Source: Chrysopilus asiliformis
Lineage: Eukaryota > Arthropoda > Insecta > Diptera > Rhagionidae
Assembly (NCBI GenBank): GCA_964034945.1
Contig: OZ035962.1
Coordinates: forward strand, 90,565,650-90,629,649
Length of the DNA stretch: 64,000 nt
Reading direction: 5' to 3'
Part shown: positions 60,801 to 64,000 of the stretch, piece after piece
How the letters are laid out: the number at the start of each line of letters is the position of its first letter
How positions within the stretch are numbered: the first letter of the stretch is position 1
Made by a program: the position numbers and the translations under genes
The notes under the pieces: model-generated
Seen by the model: the letters and a program-made list of their open reading frames with translations, nothing else
What the model was told of the DNA's origin: nothing
Databases searched by the model: none

Positions 60801-62300
60801 GGCATACACACATACAGACATTTTGCGGGCTAATCGAACTAATGAGTCGATGGGTACATGTCCCGGGGACGTGCTGGGGGTCTGTTATGAGTTCGGTTTT
60901 TGCAGTGATTTTAACACATTTCTTATACTCGTATGTAAGAAAGGTAAAACGGTTTTGGTTTATAAATTCCACTACTTCCTACTTGAAGAACAACAATATA
61001 TTTAATCGAAAATTTCGCAATCTCATTTAATGCCACTAAATTATATCCTTCTGACAGAATTATGTGTGAAAATCTCTGATTAGCTCAATCATAGCGTCAA
61101 AGATCCTTAACCCAAACTCCACAGGAAGCTTCGGTTTCACATGTACGAAAACTTTCCCGTAAATGAGATTTGTTCGTATATTTTGTGCCATTCAGCAAAA
61201 AAATATAAGCTAAAAATGTCCAGTGTAGGGAAAGTCCTGAACCCTTGTAATCGAGTATGAATTATGAGCTTTAGCTGAACGTCGCAAAAACGCCGAAGGC
61301 AAGAAGAAAGGCGAGATTGGAGAACAAAAACAAAAAAAAAAGAAAATGTAGGAGAAAACTTAAGGACTGTCCCTTTGCCTGTCACGGCCGCATGTAAAAT
61401 GCAAATGAATTGGAGCTGTTCTTGTGAGTCAAAGTTGTTAAAATGTCACAATAAATCACTGGTCTTTCTCCTCTGTTTCAGAGATGTGATGGCTGCAGGA
61501 CCTTTCGAGAGGAGCGTTTTTTTTAGTTTGTTTCTATGTGGGGCCTACTTTTCTTTTGGTAGATGAGGTAATATATCTAAACCGTAAAACGGGAGGTGTG
61601 ACTATTATTCAAGTTTGCTATAAATGGATACAAGCAATTTTAAGGTTTTTTTTCTAATGGTTAAGTTTTATAATAATAGTAAGTATTTAGGTATTCTTTT
61701 TTTCGTTTCTTTCAGAAGTTTCGATTTCAAGATTTTAATAACTATGTCAAAAATACAAGAAACTTCGAGGAAGCACAAAAGGCCGTAATGGGGCAGTTGA
61801 CCAGTTTACGGCCTTTTGTGTTGCTTGGGTCTTTTTAAAATACAAAGGACTCTACCCTAGTAACCAAAAATACTAACATGGCGGTTGCGTAGCGGTCACA
61901 CAACCTGGGTTGCAAAATATTTGGGGTCACAAAATTATTGCTGGAACTTCATAGCAACGTTGTTGCAACGGTCAAGCAACCGTTTTAGCCGAGGTTTTTG
62001 TGACTGTAGTTACAAAGTCACGGTCGCACAGCCGTTTTTGCGAGGAAGTTTAAAAGGACGAGGGGGCAGATCAAGTGTGAATTATGAACGGGCAATATAA
62101 AAACAACAAAAAACAACAACTTTTCGACTATGGGTATTCGCCTGGAAACAAAGCTTTAATAAAGAAAGTTGTATTTAATATTTTTAGATAGGAGAAAAAA
62201 AAATTAGATGCAGAGAAAAAAACATGCTAAATGGTTTAAAAATGAGAAAAAAGATCAGTCTATTTGATCGCCTTTCATCTTTTACTGTGATCTTTACATC
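60801..62300. other. No recognisable gene; one short palindrome
   Basis: At 61773-61830, AAGCACAAAAGGCCGTAA pairs with TTACGGCCTTTTGTGTTGCTT, related to the palindrome at 35123. The stretch 61880-62040 repeats GTCACACAACC/GTTGCAACGG motifs. Otherwise non-coding. Confidence 0.4.
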
Positions 62301-62480
62301 TCTCCTCTCTCTCTCTCTCTCTCATACACACACACTCTCTCTCACTCTCACTCTATCTCTCGCTCTCTCTCTCTCTCACTCTCTCTCTCTTTAATCCATT
62401 TCTCCCTAATTTATCTTCCTCGTCTTTCTCCATCCTCTCTCGCTTCCATCTTTTTTTCTGCCGTCTCACTCCTTTTTCTC
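62301..62480. repeat. CT-rich microsatellite
   Basis: (CT)n with interspersed ACAC and CTCACTCT runs over about 100 bp, tailing into pyrimidine-rich DNA. Confidence 0.9.
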
Positions 62481-62489
62481 ATCCCTCTC

Positions 62490-62760
62490 GATCGAAGGGA
62501 GTGGTCCGATTGAATTTTGATGTATGAAAGAGTTATGTAAAATCATATTCAATTTTTTTTAAATAAACCGTATTCCAGAAAATTACAAAAATCTTTTCAA
62601 ATTGTATGGAAAAGGCGGAAAGTTTGTTTCAATTTTTGTCATTTTCGGATGGGGTTCAAATTTTGGTAAAAGCTTGTCCTTTGCCAAATTTCAACTGTCT
62701 ATCTCAATTAGTAGCGGAGTTTTCAATTTTTTCGGTATCAAAAAATCAACATAAATAAAA
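62490..62760 (-). repeat. Fragment of the dispersed TATACCC family
   Basis: GTGGTCCGATTGAATTTTGA, TGTATGAAAGAGTTATGTAA and AAATTTCAACTGTCTATCTC match the body of the family in reverse orientation. Confidence 0.45.
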
Positions 62761-63549
62761 CCCAATTTTTCATAATATGAAGTTTAATTATGTAAGAAAG
62801 GTACCACCTGACCGCTATGTTGATAAACCTAAGTTTTATGATAAGTTTTTCTTTCTTTTACTTTTCATTATGTGTCGTTTTTATGTCCATTGGCTCATAA
62901 AAATTTGTCAAGAAACATGGCGCATAACAAAATTTTTTGCAAGTTCTTTCCAAAAACCAGCAGTCTCTAAAGTCCCTTGTTTACAAAAGCAGATTGTTAA
63001 GACGTTTACTGTGTAATTATTATTACAGTTTTAAAATTTAAATCTTATCGTGCGTTGCATTTTCAATGTAACAAACGAACGCTAAAAAATATTCATTCTT
63101 GTTCATATAGCCGTGCTGATAGAATCGTTATACATTTTTTTGTTCAATAATTAAAAATTTAGTTTGAGTAATTTTTGTGTTTTAATTTTTTTGTACTCAA
63201 CCGTGAAGACATTAACATTTTGGTCCTTCGAGCCGGATGATTAATAATAATTAGCCGGATAAGTTTTTATTTCCGGAATAAATTCATAATTTATTCGTAT
63301 CGCCGTGCGATAAAAGGAACAAGTCACGAATTCGTGTGAATCTTCAAATCGCCATGCGATCAAATTAAAACCATCAGCAGCAATTTCACCGTGTGAAAAT
63401 CCTCATAGGAAACGCAAGACGAACATTAACAATTGAAGTCAGCATTTTTCATCTCGTGTGTGACGTCATCAATCGTTTTTATCTTTAGCAGAACAGGCTA
63501 CATAATTGCAGTGTGTTGTAACAACACCAATTTTTATTAATTTGGAACA

Positions 63550-63663
63550 TTCTAGAACTTTCATCAGATCTACAATCAACAATCCAACGAATTTCATTTT
63601 GTTTGGTAAGAGGTTCTAGAGCTTTCATCAGGTCTACAATCAACAATCCAACGAATTTCAGTA
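63550..63663. repeat. 64-bp tandem repeat in a probable retrotransposon leader
   Basis: TTCTAGAACTTTCATCAGAT with the following CTACAATCAACAATCCAACG at 63550 recurs at 63614 with two G/A changes. TTTGTTTGGTAAGA also occurs twice (63597, 63734). Both lie just upstream of the gag-like start codon. Confidence 0.8.
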
Positions 63664-63764
63664 TTTATCTAATTTCTATCAAATTAATTTATTATTTAAA
63701 GAAAATTTGTGTTTTTTGTGATTCAACTTCGAGTTTTGTTTGGTAAGAATTTTCTATTGTAAAA

Positions 63765-64000
63765 ATGCCACCAAAAAAAGATAATAATCCATCTACGCCG
63801 ACAAGTAATGATAAAGTTTTACAGAAACCCATTAATTTCAAACAGAAATTTGAGAAGAAATTTAATGGTGCTAAACTTAAACTTAGACATGTGAAAAATT
63901 TCATTTCAAAGACTGAGGATTTTTCAAAGGTTTCAGCTATTGAAATAAATGGTCGTATTGATACAATCTCTTCTTTGCAATGTGATTATGATCAGTTGAT
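63765..64000 (+). CDS. N-terminus of a probable BEL/Pao-type gag-like ORF, cut by the window edge
   Basis: An ATG opens a frame that stays open to the last base (78 full codons). It begins MPPKKDNNPSTPTS and contains FEKKFNGAKLKLRHVKNFI and INGRIDTISSLQCDYDQL, a basic then helical layout like the start of BEL/Pao gag regions (DUF1759-type), where a short helix ends in LxxLxxxYxxL. The upstream 500 bp could contain an LTR and leader, but the LTR ends could not be placed. A host gene is the alternative. Confidence 0.5.
   Translation, partial: MPPKKDNNPSTPTSNDKVLQKPINFKQKFEKKFNGAKLKLRHVKNFISKTEDFSKVSAIEINGRIDTISSLQCDYDQL

Overview
The window looks like AT-rich animal chromosomal DNA, probably from an insect and most likely a fly or gnat (Diptera). 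The grounds are one spliced gene with GT-AG introns, long non-coding stretches, Helitrons with insect-type ends, and dispersed repeats carrying GTCY microsatellites like those described in dipterans. The species cannot be named from sequence alone. Nothing bacterial, no CRISPR array and no operon were found.

One gene is clear. Eight exons between 4269 and 20858 (+) splice in phase into a complete 419-codon phospholipase B1-like lipase of the GDSL/SGNH family, with nucleophile Ser112 (GDSL), Asp224 (GGND) and His366 (DCFH). A TATA-like motif lies upstream, and a polyadenylation signal overlaps the stop codon. Its introns hold about ten mobile-element insertions.

Almost everything else that can be recognised is mobile-element debris. 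(1) Seven TTAA-flanked MITE-like copies fall into six terminal-repeat families (6.0, 7.9, 10.5, 29.4, 38.1, 52.8, 55.4/55.6 kb); two families abut at one shared TTAA at 55605. (2) TA-flanked Tc1/mariner/pogo-type elements lie at 9.7, 9.9, 13.2, 15.5, 17.4, 25.2, 31.0, 32.1 and 45.5 kb, including a mariner transposase remnant with an internal deletion and a pogo-like element keeping a zinc-finger tail. (3) hAT elements lie at 22.6, 39.2 and 43.7 kb, two of them with exact 8-bp target duplications. (4) Helitron-like elements end in CTAG before T at 17.9, 34.5 and 52.1 kb. (5) A dispersed family has a TATACCC head and a GTCY microsatellite; one copy (19.3 kb) is fused through a 490-bp microsatellite to a Helitron tail. 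(6) The first gag-like codons of a probable BEL/Pao retrotransposon run off the right edge.

Two arrays stand out: a near-perfect tandem duplication of about 820 bp at 1742-3380, and a 3.7-kb GC-rich minisatellite at 46144-49814 built from 6-, 7- and 13-bp modules with higher-order repeats of about 340 and 1034 bp. The very long open frames in that array come from the repeat having no stop codons and are not proteins.

The stretches 20.9-22.3, 26.2-27.7, 32.4-34.4, 35.2-37.9, 40.5-43.7, 49.8-52.0, 53.0-55.3 and 56.7-62.3 kb hold no recognisable gene, apart from low-confidence exon candidates at 26829-26898 and 50606-50784. A 200-N assembly gap lies at 56478-56677.
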